Positions 6,433-13,428 of a stretch of 14,775 nucleotides of DNA are shown here, one piece after another. Origin of the DNA: CAYHKY01 sp964357355 (lineage in GTDB: Bacteria > Patescibacteriota > Microgenomatia > UBA10105); the NCBI GenBank assembly GCA_964357355.1, contig CAYHKY010000033.1, positions 1 through 14,775 of the forward strand. Reading direction: 5' to 3'. The position numbers and the translations under genes are program-made. Each line of letters starts with the position of its first letter. The stretch's first letter is position 1. A model generated the notes under the pieces. That model was not told the DNA's origin, did no database searches, and saw only the letters and a list, made by a program, of their open reading frames with translations.

Positions 6433-7893
6433 ATGAATTCTATTCCAATACCGCAACTTACTTCCATCGTTAATTTCCCGCAGTTTAAAAAAATAAAAGA
6501 ACCTGACACTAAGATTCCAAGGATTAATGTTAATGGGGTAGCAAATATTAATTCACGTGCGTCTGACACTGGTATTGAAGTAAAAATTAACGATAAACTT
6601 TTCCGACTACATTACCCTCCAAGCATTTGGCAAAGATTTCCTAAAACTCATCGAAAAATTCTTGCGCAAAATATTGCATTCAGTACAACTTTTCATCTTC
6701 CATATTTATACACATCTCTCAAACGTCTTTTTTATAACATTCCGGTTCCCCTATCGGAAGCGTTTCTATTTAAAGGCATGTCTCTTTCTCTTCCTTCAAC
6801 CGCAATCATGCAAACCCAGAAACATAAACGCATCACCTCAGATCTATTGCGACGGCTTTATGAAGTAGATTACGTTTTTTCAAATAAAAAAACTGACATT
6901 CCTCCGTACAACCGAACAAGTTTTTCAGATTATGTAATCATGCCATTTACATTTGGAAAAGACAGCTTGCTAACTTTTGCATTGGCAAAAGATTTAGGAT
7001 TGACAGTGTTTCCCGTCTACATCTCGGAGCCTCATTTACCTTATGAAGAAGCCACAAAAAAATTACTTTCTGTACCGTTCAAAAAAGAATTCAAAGTCAA
7101 AATTGCTTTTTTGCGTAACTCTCTGGGATTATTGCGTGAACCTTATGGGTGGTTCGGTTGGGAAATGCAACTTACTCAATATTCATTAATGCTACTACCT
7201 TATGTGTATGCCAAACGCGCAGGATATATCCTTTTCTCCAATGAACAAAGCTGTAATGAAACTGTTATTGATGAAGATGGATTTCGCTATAACCCAGTAT
7301 ATGAACAGTCGCATAGTTGGTTACTACAAAACTCGTTGATGACCAGTATCATCGGTGGAAATTCTTTATCTATCGGAACGATACTTGAACCATTACATGA
7401 TTTAGCAATCATGAAGATTCTTCACCAGCGATATCCCAAAATTGCTAAATATCAAAGTTCTTGTGACTTGGAAGAAAAACCAAAAACGGACAGCAGGTGG
7501 TGTGAGAATTGCTCAAAATGCGCGCGGATCTATATTTATCTTCTGGCACATGGAGTAAATCCGAAAACAGTTGGGTTTATGCACAACTTACTTAGGGATA
7601 AATATCACCATTTGTTTACTGTATTTGCATCAGAACATGTTCGTCGTTTCGGATATGACCAAAGTGAAGTCGGAAATGATGAACAACTCCTGGCATTTCT
7701 CATGGCCTACCAAAAAGGATATAGGGGACCTGTTATGACTTCTTTTATCCGTCACTATTTAGCTCAAACTCGCAAACGGGAAAAAAGCCTTAAACAAATT
7801 TATTTTGGTGTTCATTCGGCAAAAACTGTTCCTAGTAATATACGTTCAAGACTTCTGCAGATTTACCGAAATGAGCTTAAAGAAATGGCGTAA
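6433..7893 (+). CDS. PP-loop ATPase-like protein with Cys cluster (paralogue A)
   Basis: 486 residues and the only clear plus-strand gene. A PP-loop-like motif PFTFGKDSLLTF (171-182) matches the SGGKDS loop of ATP pyrophosphatases (ATP to AMP plus PPi; QueC, TilS, asparagine synthetase), though the leading S-G is replaced. A Cys cluster follows: C344, then WCENCSKC (C357, C360, C363), likely a zinc site. It is homologous to the convergent gene at 7877-9271 along its whole length (GW.W, LT.Y.L.LLPY.Y, EP, H.RYP.I.KYQ.SCD, IYIYLLA.G). The substrate is unknown; the ATP-dependent MurL glutamate epimerase is one distant possibility, which I cannot confirm. The N-terminus is about 27 residues longer than the paralogue, with no alternative ATG in it. 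Confidence 0.65.
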   Translation: MNSIPIPQLTSIVNFPQFKKIKEPDTKIPRINVNGVANINSRASDTGIEVKINDKLFRLHYPPSIWQRFPKTHRKILAQNIAFSTTFHLPYLYTSLKRLFYNIPVPLSEAFLFKGMSLSLPSTAIMQTQKHKRITSDLLRRLYEVDYVFSNKKTDIPPYNRTSFSDYVIMPFTFGKDSLLTFALAKDLGLTVFPVYISEPHLPYEEATKKLLSVPFKKEFKVKIAFLRNSLGLLREPYGWFGWEMQLTQYSLMLLPYVYAKRAGYILFSNEQSCNETVIDEDGFRYNPVYEQSHSWLLQNSLMTSIIGGNSLSIGTILEPLHDLAIMKILHQRYPKIAKYQSSCDLEEKPKTDSRWCENCSKCARIYIYLLAHGVNPKTVGFMHNLLRDKYHHLFTVFASEHVRRFGYDQSEVGNDEQLLAFLMAYQKGYRGPVMTSFIRHYLAQTRKREKSLKQIYFGVHSAKTVPSNIRSRLLQIYRNELKEMA

Positions 7894-9271
7894 GATGACG
7901 ACGCATCTCGTTTAGTTCCTCCGAGTATATCCGCAATACTTTGTTTTTTAGTATATCTGGTACTGTTTGGGTGGTATGTAGATTTGTATATTTATCAAAA
8001 AAGTGATTTTGAATTTTCTGTTTCATGGATTTCAAATATTTCTTCTTAAACAACTCAACTACTGCCCCTTTAATTCCACGTTGATGGATGAAATACAATG
8101 CAAGGAGTAAATCATCAGTAAATTGAAATGTCAGATTCTCAGTGTCATTTTCAAACGCATCACAATATCTCATTTTATTCGCGGTTAACATATTGTCTTT
8201 TAAACCAACTCTATGGGGATCAATTCCCATAGCAAGCAGATATATATAAAACCGTGAACATTCTGCACATGCATGACACCATCGGCTACTGCGGGCGTTT
8301 TTGTGGTCGTTGTCACAACTTAACTGATATTTTCCGATCTCAGGATATCGATTGTGCAATATATAAGTGTCTGAAAATTCCAGAAGTGGTTCGTTAAGAC
8401 TTCCAACTTGAGCCGGAGAACCAAAATATGACAAAAGAGCGGATAAATACATCCGCCATTTATTTGTTTCATCAAAATTCATAGTTAGGGTCATTCCGAA
8501 TTCAGTATTCATTGGTAAATTGTAGTTTTGTTCCTGTGACCATAAAAGGTAATTAGCCTTCTCCTGGTACAAATAAGGTAGTAATATTAATGTATATTCT
8601 GTTAAAATCAAATCCCATCCCCATTGAGTTCTACCAACCTCTCGTAAAGCACCAAGAGTGACCGGAATGTAAGTGATATTTACGCCAAATTCTTTCATAA
8701 AATCTCGCCCTAATTTTATTTTGTTATTTACTTCGTTTCGACTATGCGGTTCGACAAAAAAAACCAGTTTTTGTGAGCAACCTAATTCTCGTGTTATCCC
8801 AAATGTCAATAAACTATCTTTTCCTAGACTAAGTGGTATCACAACATTTTTTTCTGAAGACCTATATGATTGGGTTATAGGGATTTGTTGCTTAATGTTT
8901 TTAGGGGAAAAAATCACATCGTGCTGACTTTGGTAAAGTAGCCGGAGCAGCGCGTCAACAGAAAATTTGGCTTTGGGGATTTCCAAGATTACCTCGGGTA
9001 ACGTCATCAGTAAACCAGTGATAAATAATGTGTGGGTCAATGACGGTGAAAATTGATATTGAAGCCGTTGTTTGTTTTTGAAAAATAAATGGTAGGTAAA
9101 ATAAAATGCCGCAGTTTCAGAAAATTCCTGATGCAGATGTTTGGGAAAAGCGTTCCATACTTCAACTGGGTAAACAACTTGAAACTGCTTCCGGTCGACT
9201 TTGACTTCGAATCCATTTTGAATAAGTGTAGTTGAAACATTAACACAATTTCTTAGTGTATCATCATTCAT
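7877..9271 (-). CDS. PP-loop ATPase-like protein with Cys cluster (paralogue B)
   Basis: 464 residues. Same architecture as paralogue A: PLSLGKDSLLTF (146-157) as PP-loop, then C319 and WCHACAECSRFYIYLLAMG with C332, C335, C338, the same Cys spacing as in A. Both lack the first Ser of SGGKDS. It starts 6 bases after the serS stop with only a weak SD-like AAGTGA, so it is probably the last gene of the T-box/serS operon. Its stop lies inside the 3' end of paralogue A: the genes overlap tail to tail by 17 bp, and the last residues of B (HLTPFL) are encoded antisense to the end of A. The operon position suggests a role linked to amino-acid or tRNA metabolism, but that is inference. Confidence 0.65.
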   Translation of the reverse strand: MNDDTLRNCVNVSTTLIQNGFEVKVDRKQFQVVYPVEVWNAFPKHLHQEFSETAAFYFTYHLFFKNKQRLQYQFSPSLTHTLFITGLLMTLPEVILEIPKAKFSVDALLRLLYQSQHDVIFSPKNIKQQIPITQSYRSSEKNVVIPLSLGKDSLLTFGITRELGCSQKLVFFVEPHSRNEVNNKIKLGRDFMKEFGVNITYIPVTLGALREVGRTQWGWDLILTEYTLILLPYLYQEKANYLLWSQEQNYNLPMNTEFGMTLTMNFDETNKWRMYLSALLSYFGSPAQVGSLNEPLLEFSDTYILHNRYPEIGKYQLSCDNDHKNARSSRWCHACAECSRFYIYLLAMGIDPHRVGLKDNMLTANKMRYCDAFENDTENLTFQFTDDLLLALYFIHQRGIKGAVVELFKKKYLKSMKQKIQNHFFDKYTNLHTTQTVPDILKNKVLRIYSEELNEMRRHLTPFL

Positions 9272-9277
9272 GATTGA

Positions 9278-10534
9278 TCACTTAGCGCCAATTACAATTT
9301 TACCAAAAAACGGCTGCAAGACATCAGGAATTGTTATCGATCCATCCGCATTTTGATAATTTTCCAAAATAGCAATCGGAGTTCTCGATGTAGCAATTGC
9401 CGTACCATTTAACATATGTACAAATTCACTTCTACCTTCTTTAGTTTTGTATCTAATATTCAAATTCCTCGCTTGGTAGTCAGTGCAATTTGAGGTTGAA
9501 GTTACTTCACCATAATCATTTCTTCCCGGCATCCATGCTTCAATGTCGTATTTTCTTGATGCCATTGCGCCCAGATCACCAGTGCATTGCTTCACTACCC
9601 GATAGGGTATTCCTAAATTCTGATAGATCAATTCTTCCATTGAAAGAAGATAATCATGCATTTTATCTGAATCCTCAGGTTTACAATATACAAACATTTC
9701 AGCTTTTGTGAATTGGTGCACCCGATACATGCCTCTGGAATATTTACCATAAGCACCTGCTTCTTTTCTGAAACAGTGCGAATATCCAACGTATTTAACA
9801 GGCAAACTTTTCTCCGGAATTACTTCATCTGCATGTTTACCTGCAAGTGTTACTTCTGCTGTGGCTATCAAACCCAAGTCTTCTTCTTCAATCGTATAAG
9901 TTTGCGCTTCGTCACCACGAGGTGCATACCCTGTACCAAGATAGTACCTAGACTTTGCAAGATCCGGCGTAATAACAGGAACAAAACCTTCTTTTGATAA
10001 AACTTCAAATGCGTAATGTACTAATGCTAATTCCAAAAGCGCTCCATCTCCATAAAGAAAATAAAATTGCGACTTGGCTACCTTTGCCCCTGATTCAAAA
10101 TCCAGAATTCCTAAATTTATTCCAAGCGTAAGATGATCCTTCGGTTCAAATTCAAATTTTGGGACATCACCCCATTTTTTTACTACTTCATTATCCTTTT
10201 CATTCTTTCCAACTTTCACATCATCTGCCGGAATATTTGGAATCTGATTTAAAACGTCCTGAAATTCCTTTTCAACCTTTTCTAATTCCGGTTCCTTATT
10301 CTTAAGCTGCTTCTTTGTATCAATGGCCGAATTAATTAAATCCTTTTGTCCAAGTTTAATTTTTTCAGTAAGCTCATTTCTTTTTGCACGCAATACCTCT
10401 ACTTCTTGAATTAGTCTTCGTCTTGTTTCATCACGCTCTAGTACTCTATCTACTAAAGAAGAATTAAATTGCTTATCAGTAACCCCTTTTTTGACCTTGT
10501 CTATATTTTCCCTAATAAATTTAATGTCTAACAT
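9278..10534 (-). CDS. serS: Seryl-tRNA synthetase
   Basis: 418 residues; charges tRNA-Ser (and tRNA-Sec where present) with serine. The N-terminal long antiparallel coiled coil (about 30-100) that grips the tRNA-Ser variable arm is rich in K and E. The class II catalytic core has TAEV (225-228, serine pocket), motif 2 FRKEAGAYGKYSRGMYRVHQF (255-275), the TSTSNC-D-YQ-R segment (346-356) and motif 3 NGTAIATSRTPIAILENYQ (376-394). Length and motifs are normal. It follows the SET gene after a 10-bp gap. Its SD (AAGAAAGGA) lies in the last codons of the SET gene and partly inside a short palindrome. It sits third in an operon that begins with a serine-type T-box leader. Confidence 0.98.
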   Translation of the reverse strand: MLDIKFIRENIDKVKKGVTDKQFNSSLVDRVLERDETRRRLIQEVEVLRAKRNELTEKIKLGQKDLINSAIDTKKQLKNKEPELEKVEKEFQDVLNQIPNIPADDVKVGKNEKDNEVVKKWGDVPKFEFEPKDHLTLGINLGILDFESGAKVAKSQFYFLYGDGALLELALVHYAFEVLSKEGFVPVITPDLAKSRYYLGTGYAPRGDEAQTYTIEEEDLGLIATAEVTLAGKHADEVIPEKSLPVKYVGYSHCFRKEAGAYGKYSRGMYRVHQFTKAEMFVYCKPEDSDKMHDYLLSMEELIYQNLGIPYRVVKQCTGDLGAMASRKYDIEAWMPGRNDYGEVTSTSNCTDYQARNLNIRYKTKEGRSEFVHMLNGTAIATSRTPIAILENYQNADGSITIPDVLQPFFGKIVIGAK

Positions 10535-10538
10535 ATGT

Positions 10539-10550
10539 GGATAATTATCC
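10539..10550. promoter_or_regulatory. Palindrome over the serS Shine-Dalgarno
   Basis: GGATAATTATCC is a perfect 12-nt palindrome. On the mRNA it can fold as GGAT-AATT-ATCC, hiding the GGA of the serS SD and including the TAA stop of the SET gene. The hairpin would be opened by ribosomes finishing the SET gene, which would couple serS translation to it. The stem is only 4 bp, so the effect is uncertain. Confidence 0.3.
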
Positions 10551-11090
10551 TTTCTTATTTTTTAACTTTTGGATTCGTTTTTCTAAAAACGGAGTAAAGT
10601 GACTTTTATAACGAATTTGTAATTCTGGGTCCATCCAACTTCTATTGCTTAGAATCTTTCGACAGTATTTACTTTTACAAAGACAGATATTTCCGTCTGC
10701 ATAAGAATATTGTTGATCATCTTCCCATGTTGCAAAATCTACAGTAATTTCAGTTCCTTTTACTATATCGCGTCTGGCTGCCACTGTCACCTCATCAGTC
10801 AACCAAGCAGTCGGATCACAAGAATGGTTAAGATATTCATCCAAGCTTTCACTTTGATCAGATACCGGAAGTCCTAAATATGAGTCTTCCGATATAGGTA
10901 CAACTGTCAATTCCCGGTACATATTTTCATTATAACCAGATTTCTTTATCACTTCTCCACCCCAAATCATAATTACTTCTCCCCTTTTAATTTTATTACT
11001 GGCAAACAAACCTTTTCCATGAATAGGCGAAAATTTCGCAATTATCCGGGGATCTACCCAAGTATGTTGTAAATATTTATTTCTCTTCAT
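10545..11090 (-). CDS. SET-domain protein (putative lysine methyltransferase)
   Basis: 181 residues, a nearly bare SET domain, the fold of SAM-dependent protein lysine methyltransferases. Visible: GKGLFASNKIKRGEVI (25-40, SET-N and SAM site), YLNHSCDPTA (86-95, the NHSC motif forming the pseudoknot), GTEITVDFAT (112-121, equivalent to E-E-I-T-Y-D-Y) and a post-SET-like CLCKSKYC (136-143, CxCx4C) that with C91 would bind one zinc. The usual Y of the DY catalytic pair is F here (DFAT), which may alter activity or product specificity. The target protein is unknown; ribosomal proteins are one possibility given the context. It overlaps the phosphatase stop by ATGA, so it is translationally coupled to it. 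Confidence 0.88.
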   Translation of the reverse strand: MKRNKYLQHTWVDPRIIAKFSPIHGKGLFASNKIKRGEVIMIWGGEVIKKSGYNENMYRELTVVPISEDSYLGLPVSDQSESLDEYLNHSCDPTAWLTDEVTVAARRDIVKGTEITVDFATWEDDQQYSYADGNICLCKSKYCRKILSNRSWMDPELQIRYKSHFTPFLEKRIQKLKNKKG

Positions 11091-11725
11091 AACGCATGAT
11101 CTGTCAGATTGACTTGCAAATTACCCAAGTGGCTTGCGTCATTTAATTTTAGCAGTTTTGCCAGACCGTAACTGACTTCTATATGTGAAACTGCTGTCGG
11201 TTGCATAGGAAATTTCCAGATCCTATTTAATTTCGTATTCAGGATATTGGCAATGATTATCTGAATGATATTGACATGGCTGACTACTAGCATATCAGTG
11301 ACATGATTCTGACATAATTCCTGCCACCATTTTAAAACTCTTTTTTGTGTATCCAGAAAATCCTCGCCTCCGGGAAAATGTACGCTAGACGGAAACTTCT
11401 GCCATTTTTTATAAAGTTTAGGCCATGTCTTTCGTATCATATGTTTGTGTTTTCCCTCCCATTCCCCATGATTTGTTTCTATGATCGCAGTTTCTTGTAA
11501 AACTTGTGTCTTTTTGAGTTTTCCCACACTTTGGGCTGTATCATATGTTCTTTTTAAGGGGCTGGCAAGTATGGTATCGATCTTAATATTCTGAAATATT
11601 TTGGCCAACGCCTCTGCCTGCTTTTTTCCAAGCGCGGATAAATCAGTGTCATAAGTCACTCCTTGGTATATCCCTTGGGTATTGGCGATAGATTCTGCAT
11701 GACGGACTAGATAAATTTTTGACAT
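11087..11725 (-). CDS. Histidine phosphatase family protein (phosphoglycerate mutase-like)
   Basis: 212 residues from the ATG at 11725, chosen because GGAG (11735-11732) lies 6 bases upstream and the family's N-terminal strand starts here; a longer frame to 11794 would read through the terminator and is rejected. Motifs: YLVRHAES (RHG-type catalytic His at 9), ASPLKRTYDTAQ (54-65), NHGEWEGK (85-92) and the C-terminal second His in VVSHVNIIQII, where the usual SHG is SHV. Members include cofactor-dependent mutases, sugar-phosphate phosphatases, cobalamin-pathway phosphatase and metal-independent phosphoserine phosphatase. Being first behind a serine-type T-box makes phosphoserine phosphatase an attractive but unproven guess. 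It ends in TGA overlapping the SET start. Confidence 0.85.
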   Translation of the reverse strand: MSKIYLVRHAESIANTQGIYQGVTYDTDLSALGKKQAEALAKIFQNIKIDTILASPLKRTYDTAQSVGKLKKTQVLQETAIIETNHGEWEGKHKHMIRKTWPKLYKKWQKFPSSVHFPGGEDFLDTQKRVLKWWQELCQNHVTDMLVVSHVNIIQIIIANILNTKLNRIWKFPMQPTAVSHIEVSYGLAKLLKLNDASHLGNLQVNLTDHAL

Positions 11726-11892
11726 ATTATTCTCCATAAAAAAACACGCAAATATTTTGCGTGTTACGGTCCGCCAGCTGGCGGAAGTTGCCACCCTAAC
11801 AAATACTTAATTAATTGCTGTTACGGGCATACCCGTCCCAATTGTTACCTCGGGAAGCATCGATAGTTGGAAACTATCTAAAGCGCTTTTCT
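11726..11892 (-). promoter_or_regulatory. Putative serine-specific T-box riboswitch leader
   Basis: On the minus strand, from a predicted start near 11892: (i) hairpin GATAG / CTATC (11878-11874 and 11866-11862) with 7-nt loop UUUCCAA carrying the serine codon UCC; (ii) hairpin ACGGG / CCCGT (11836-11823); (iii) the T-box core AGGGTGGCA (11797-11789), matching the consensus AGGGUGGNA; (iv) an antiterminator in which GTTAGGG (11800-11794) pairs with CCGTAAC (11769-11763) with one mismatch, a bulge beginning UGGC, and an inner stem TCCGCC / GGCGGA (11785-11770); (v) the terminator, which shares AAC with the antiterminator. UGGC would pair with GCCA, the 3' end of a tRNA with discriminator G, as in tRNA-Ser. 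serS is in the operon. Stem I is very short and lacks the classical distal motifs, recalling the ultrashort T-boxes of actinobacterial ileS. The fold was made by eye. Confidence 0.72.
11738..11765 (-). terminator. Intrinsic terminator/attenuator of the T-box leader
   Basis: Perfect 10-bp stem AACACGCAAA / TTTGCGTGTT (11765-11756 and 11752-11743) with 3-nt loop, running into seven T (11744-11738) on the minus strand. It ends only a few bases before the SD of the histidine-phosphatase gene, a position that fits attenuation of that operon rather than simple termination of rdgB. Confidence 0.85.
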
Positions 11893-11899
11893 ACAACAT

Positions 11900-11927
11900 A
11901 TTATAACCCAATCGTATCGTCTGTCAA
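11900..11927 (-). promoter_or_regulatory. Near-consensus sigma-70 promoter for the T-box operon
   Basis: On the minus strand TTGACA (11927-11922), 16-base spacer, TATAAT (11905-11900): both hexamers match the consensus exactly. It lies within the last codons of rdgB and its TAA stop, and predicts a transcript start near 11892, just ahead of the hairpin with the UCC loop. Confidence 0.85.
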
Positions 11928-12533
11928 CCATTTTTGAATTATCGGTTTAAGTTTTTCCACAGCACGTTTGCGATGATCATATTTATTGATCTCATCCTGA
12001 GTCATTTGGGAATGATCATAAAACTTATTTATTTCCGGAATAAATAAGAGTGAACGGAATGGATAGCCTTTAGTACGATGTGTACCTGCGTTAAGCGGAA
12101 CTATTCCGCGTGCCAGTTCTTCAACTGTCTCAATTTTTCCATCTGGCGAAGCTAATGCTAAAACTAAACGTAATTGTGCATTTCTTTTTTCCATCGGAAT
12201 AGATTTCATCTGCTCTATTGTAAATGCAATTAATTCTTCATCTTCCGTTTCCCGATTCGGATCAACCCATCTGTGAGATTTTACTCCCGGTTCCCCATTA
12301 AGTGCATCTATTTCAAACCCTCCATCATCAGCGAGTGTAATTAATCCAGTTATTTGATAGTAAAACTTGGCTTTAAGAATGGCATTTTCTTCAAAAGTCC
12401 TACCCGTCTCTTCAACGCTTTGATCTATATTCAAGTCTTTTAAACTTACAAGTTCTAAAGGTAAGTCAGAAAGGAATTGTTTGAAATCTGCAAGTTTCCC
12501 GGGATTGGTTGTAGCGATTAGCAGCTGGTTCAT
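11901..12533 (-). CDS. rdgB: Non-canonical purine NTP pyrophosphatase (RdgB/HAM1 family)
   Basis: 210 residues. Hydrolyses ITP, dITP and XTP to monophosphates, keeping deaminated purines out of DNA and RNA. Family signatures in order: IATTNPGK (6-13), FEENAILKAKFYY (49-61), ADDGGFEIDALNGEPGVKSHRW (68-89; the usual ADDSGL has G in place of S), GYPFRSLLFIPE (156-167) and KYDHRKRAVEKL (184-195, the S-H-R-x-x-A equivalent). The Ser-to-Gly change in the ADDSG motif and the GYPFRS form in place of GFGYDP suggest some divergence, so substrate preference may differ. The start overlaps the HD-domain gene stop by ATGA. The 3' end carries the promoter of the next operon. Confidence 0.88.
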   Translation of the reverse strand: MNQLLIATTNPGKLADFKQFLSDLPLELVSLKDLNIDQSVEETGRTFEENAILKAKFYYQITGLITLADDGGFEIDALNGEPGVKSHRWVDPNRETEDEELIAFTIEQMKSIPMEKRNAQLRLVLALASPDGKIETVEELARGIVPLNAGTHRTKGYPFRSLLFIPEINKFYDHSQMTQDEINKYDHRKRAVEKLKPIIQKWLTDDTIGL

Positions 12534-13096
12534 AAACCCAACTCTTTGTGATGTTCCTGCATTGCAGAAAGCGAGATTTGAATAAATTCATTTAGCAAAA
12601 TTCCCAGTTTTTCTTCGCATTGTGCGATTTGTAACCGGTCAACTGCCTTGGCAAACTCTTTGTTTTTCCACTTTTTTAGTACTGATTCAAGTTTCACAGA
12701 AGCCAGCAGTTTCTCGGGCCGAACCAACGTTACGGCGACAATAAATCCTGTTAACTCATCACATGTTTCTAAAGACCATTCCATCTTACCCTCAAGTTCT
12801 GCCAGATTAGTATGGATACGGTTATGTGACATCAATGCATGAACTAGTGATCCTTCTGTGATTCCCAATTCTTTTAACCAGTTAATCGTGTGCTTGGTAT
12901 GCTCATCCGGCTTTTCTTTAGTTTCTTCCCAATCGGCATCATGAAGTAATCCTAAAACTTCCCATTCTTCCGGATTGCCATTTAATTTCTCGGCCAACGT
13001 CCGCATCACAAACCCCACCGCATACATATGTCGGCACAGGTTTTGGTTTTTGGTGTGTTGATGAAGTAATCTTAACGCTTGTTGTCTAGTCAACAT
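12530..13096 (-). CDS. HD-superfamily hydrolase
   Basis: 188 residues. The HD metal-site pattern is complete: H23 (CRHMYAVG), HD at 52-53 (LLHDADWE), H91 (ALMSHN) and D114 (CDELTGFI). This matches the uncharacterised predicted HD hydrolases (COG2316-like), which probably act on phosphomonoester or phosphodiester substrates; the substrate is unknown. The start ATG at 13096 has no evident SD, and 10 bases upstream lies a palindromic repeat belonging to the GIY-YIG unit. The stop is ATGA-coupled to rdgB, which hints at a shared nucleotide-related role. Confidence 0.82.
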   Translation of the reverse strand: MLTRQQALRLLHQHTKNQNLCRHMYAVGFVMRTLAEKLNGNPEEWEVLGLLHDADWEETKEKPDEHTKHTINWLKELGITEGSLVHALMSHNRIHTNLAELEGKMEWSLETCDELTGFIVAVTLVRPEKLLASVKLESVLKKWKNKEFAKAVDRLQIAQCEEKLGILLNEFIQISLSAMQEHHKELGL

Positions 13097-13106
13097 AAAT
13101 ATTAAA

Positions 13107-13133
13107 TGTCATGCTGAATTTATTTCAGCATCT
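13107..13133 (+). repeat. Left palindromic repeat of the GIY-YIG unit
   Basis: TGTC followed by arms ATGCTGAA (13111-13118) and TTCAGCAT (13124-13131) around TTTAT, then CT. Perfect 8-bp stem. It matches the reverse complement of 13429-13455 at 22 of 27 positions. Two of the five differences are a G-C to C-G swap that keeps the stem. The GIY-YIG stop codon (13134-13132) abuts and overlaps its last two bases. Confidence 0.8.
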
Positions 13134-13419
13134 AAAAATCTAACGACAGATCTTTTAATTTTGGATTCGATTGCTTAATTAAATTTAGTTTCCAGTTTCT
13201 ATGCCAGTTTTTGAGTTGTTTTTCTCTAGCTAAAGCTTCTCTAACATCGGTATATTCTTCAAAGTATATTAAATAGTGTAACTTATATTTTTTGCTGAAT
13301 CCATCGACAAGGTCATTTTTGTGCTCATATACTCGCCTTTCGAGATTGTTTGTGACGCCTATATAAATCGTAGAGCGACTTATATTTGTTAATGTATAGA
13401 CATAAAAATTAATTGACAT
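13132..13419 (-). CDS. Single-domain GIY-YIG endonuclease (UvrC N-terminal / YhbQ-like)
   Basis: 95 residues. The catalytic GIY-YIG domain is complete: FYVYTLTN (5-12), TIYIGVTNNLERRVYEHKN (17-35; IYIG and the catalytic Arg), YFEEY and AREKQLKNWHR (64-74; the metal-binding Glu), then the typical tail K-LI-x-x-NP-x-x-DLS. Such stand-alone proteins are widespread and mostly uncharacterised; the fold cleaves DNA. There is no strong SD at the ATG (13419). The gene is framed by inverted palindromic repeats, one touching its stop, the other 9 bases upstream of its start. It sits between a tRNA-synthetase gene and an HD gene and looks inserted. Confidence 0.93.
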   Translation of the reverse strand: MSINFYVYTLTNISRSTIYIGVTNNLERRVYEHKNDLVDGFSKKYKLHYLIYFEEYTDVREALAREKQLKNWHRNWKLNLIKQSNPKLKDLSLDF

Positions 13420-13428
13420 TAAACACTT

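Noticed and set aside
6354..6569. Minus-strand ORF over the 6345-6432 promoter region
   Set aside because: It overlaps the start of the plus-strand PP-loop gene and shows no family signature or SD.
7960..7975. GGGTGG resembling a second T-box core
   Set aside because: It is on the plus strand inside the coding region of paralogue B (7877-9271), with no hairpins, terminator or downstream gene.
11770..11785. The perfect palindrome TCCGCCAGCTGGCGGA as an independent repeat element
   Set aside because: It may be a dispersed repeat, but here it sits exactly where the inner antiterminator stem is needed; kept as part of the T-box leader. A genome-wide count would settle it.
11726..11794. Longer N-terminus for the histidine phosphatase beginning MATSASW
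   Set aside because: It would be translated through the antiterminator and terminator and ignores the good SD (GGAG) before 11725; family homology begins at MSKIYLVRHAES.
11860..11880. tRNA-like anticodon arm
   Set aside because: The 7-nt loop hairpin looks like an anticodon arm but there is no acceptor stem, D arm or T arm around it; it fits a T-box Stem I better.
13107..13133. Left palindrome as an intrinsic terminator of the GIY-YIG gene
   Set aside because: No T run follows on the minus strand, and the same palindrome occurs in the leader on the other side.
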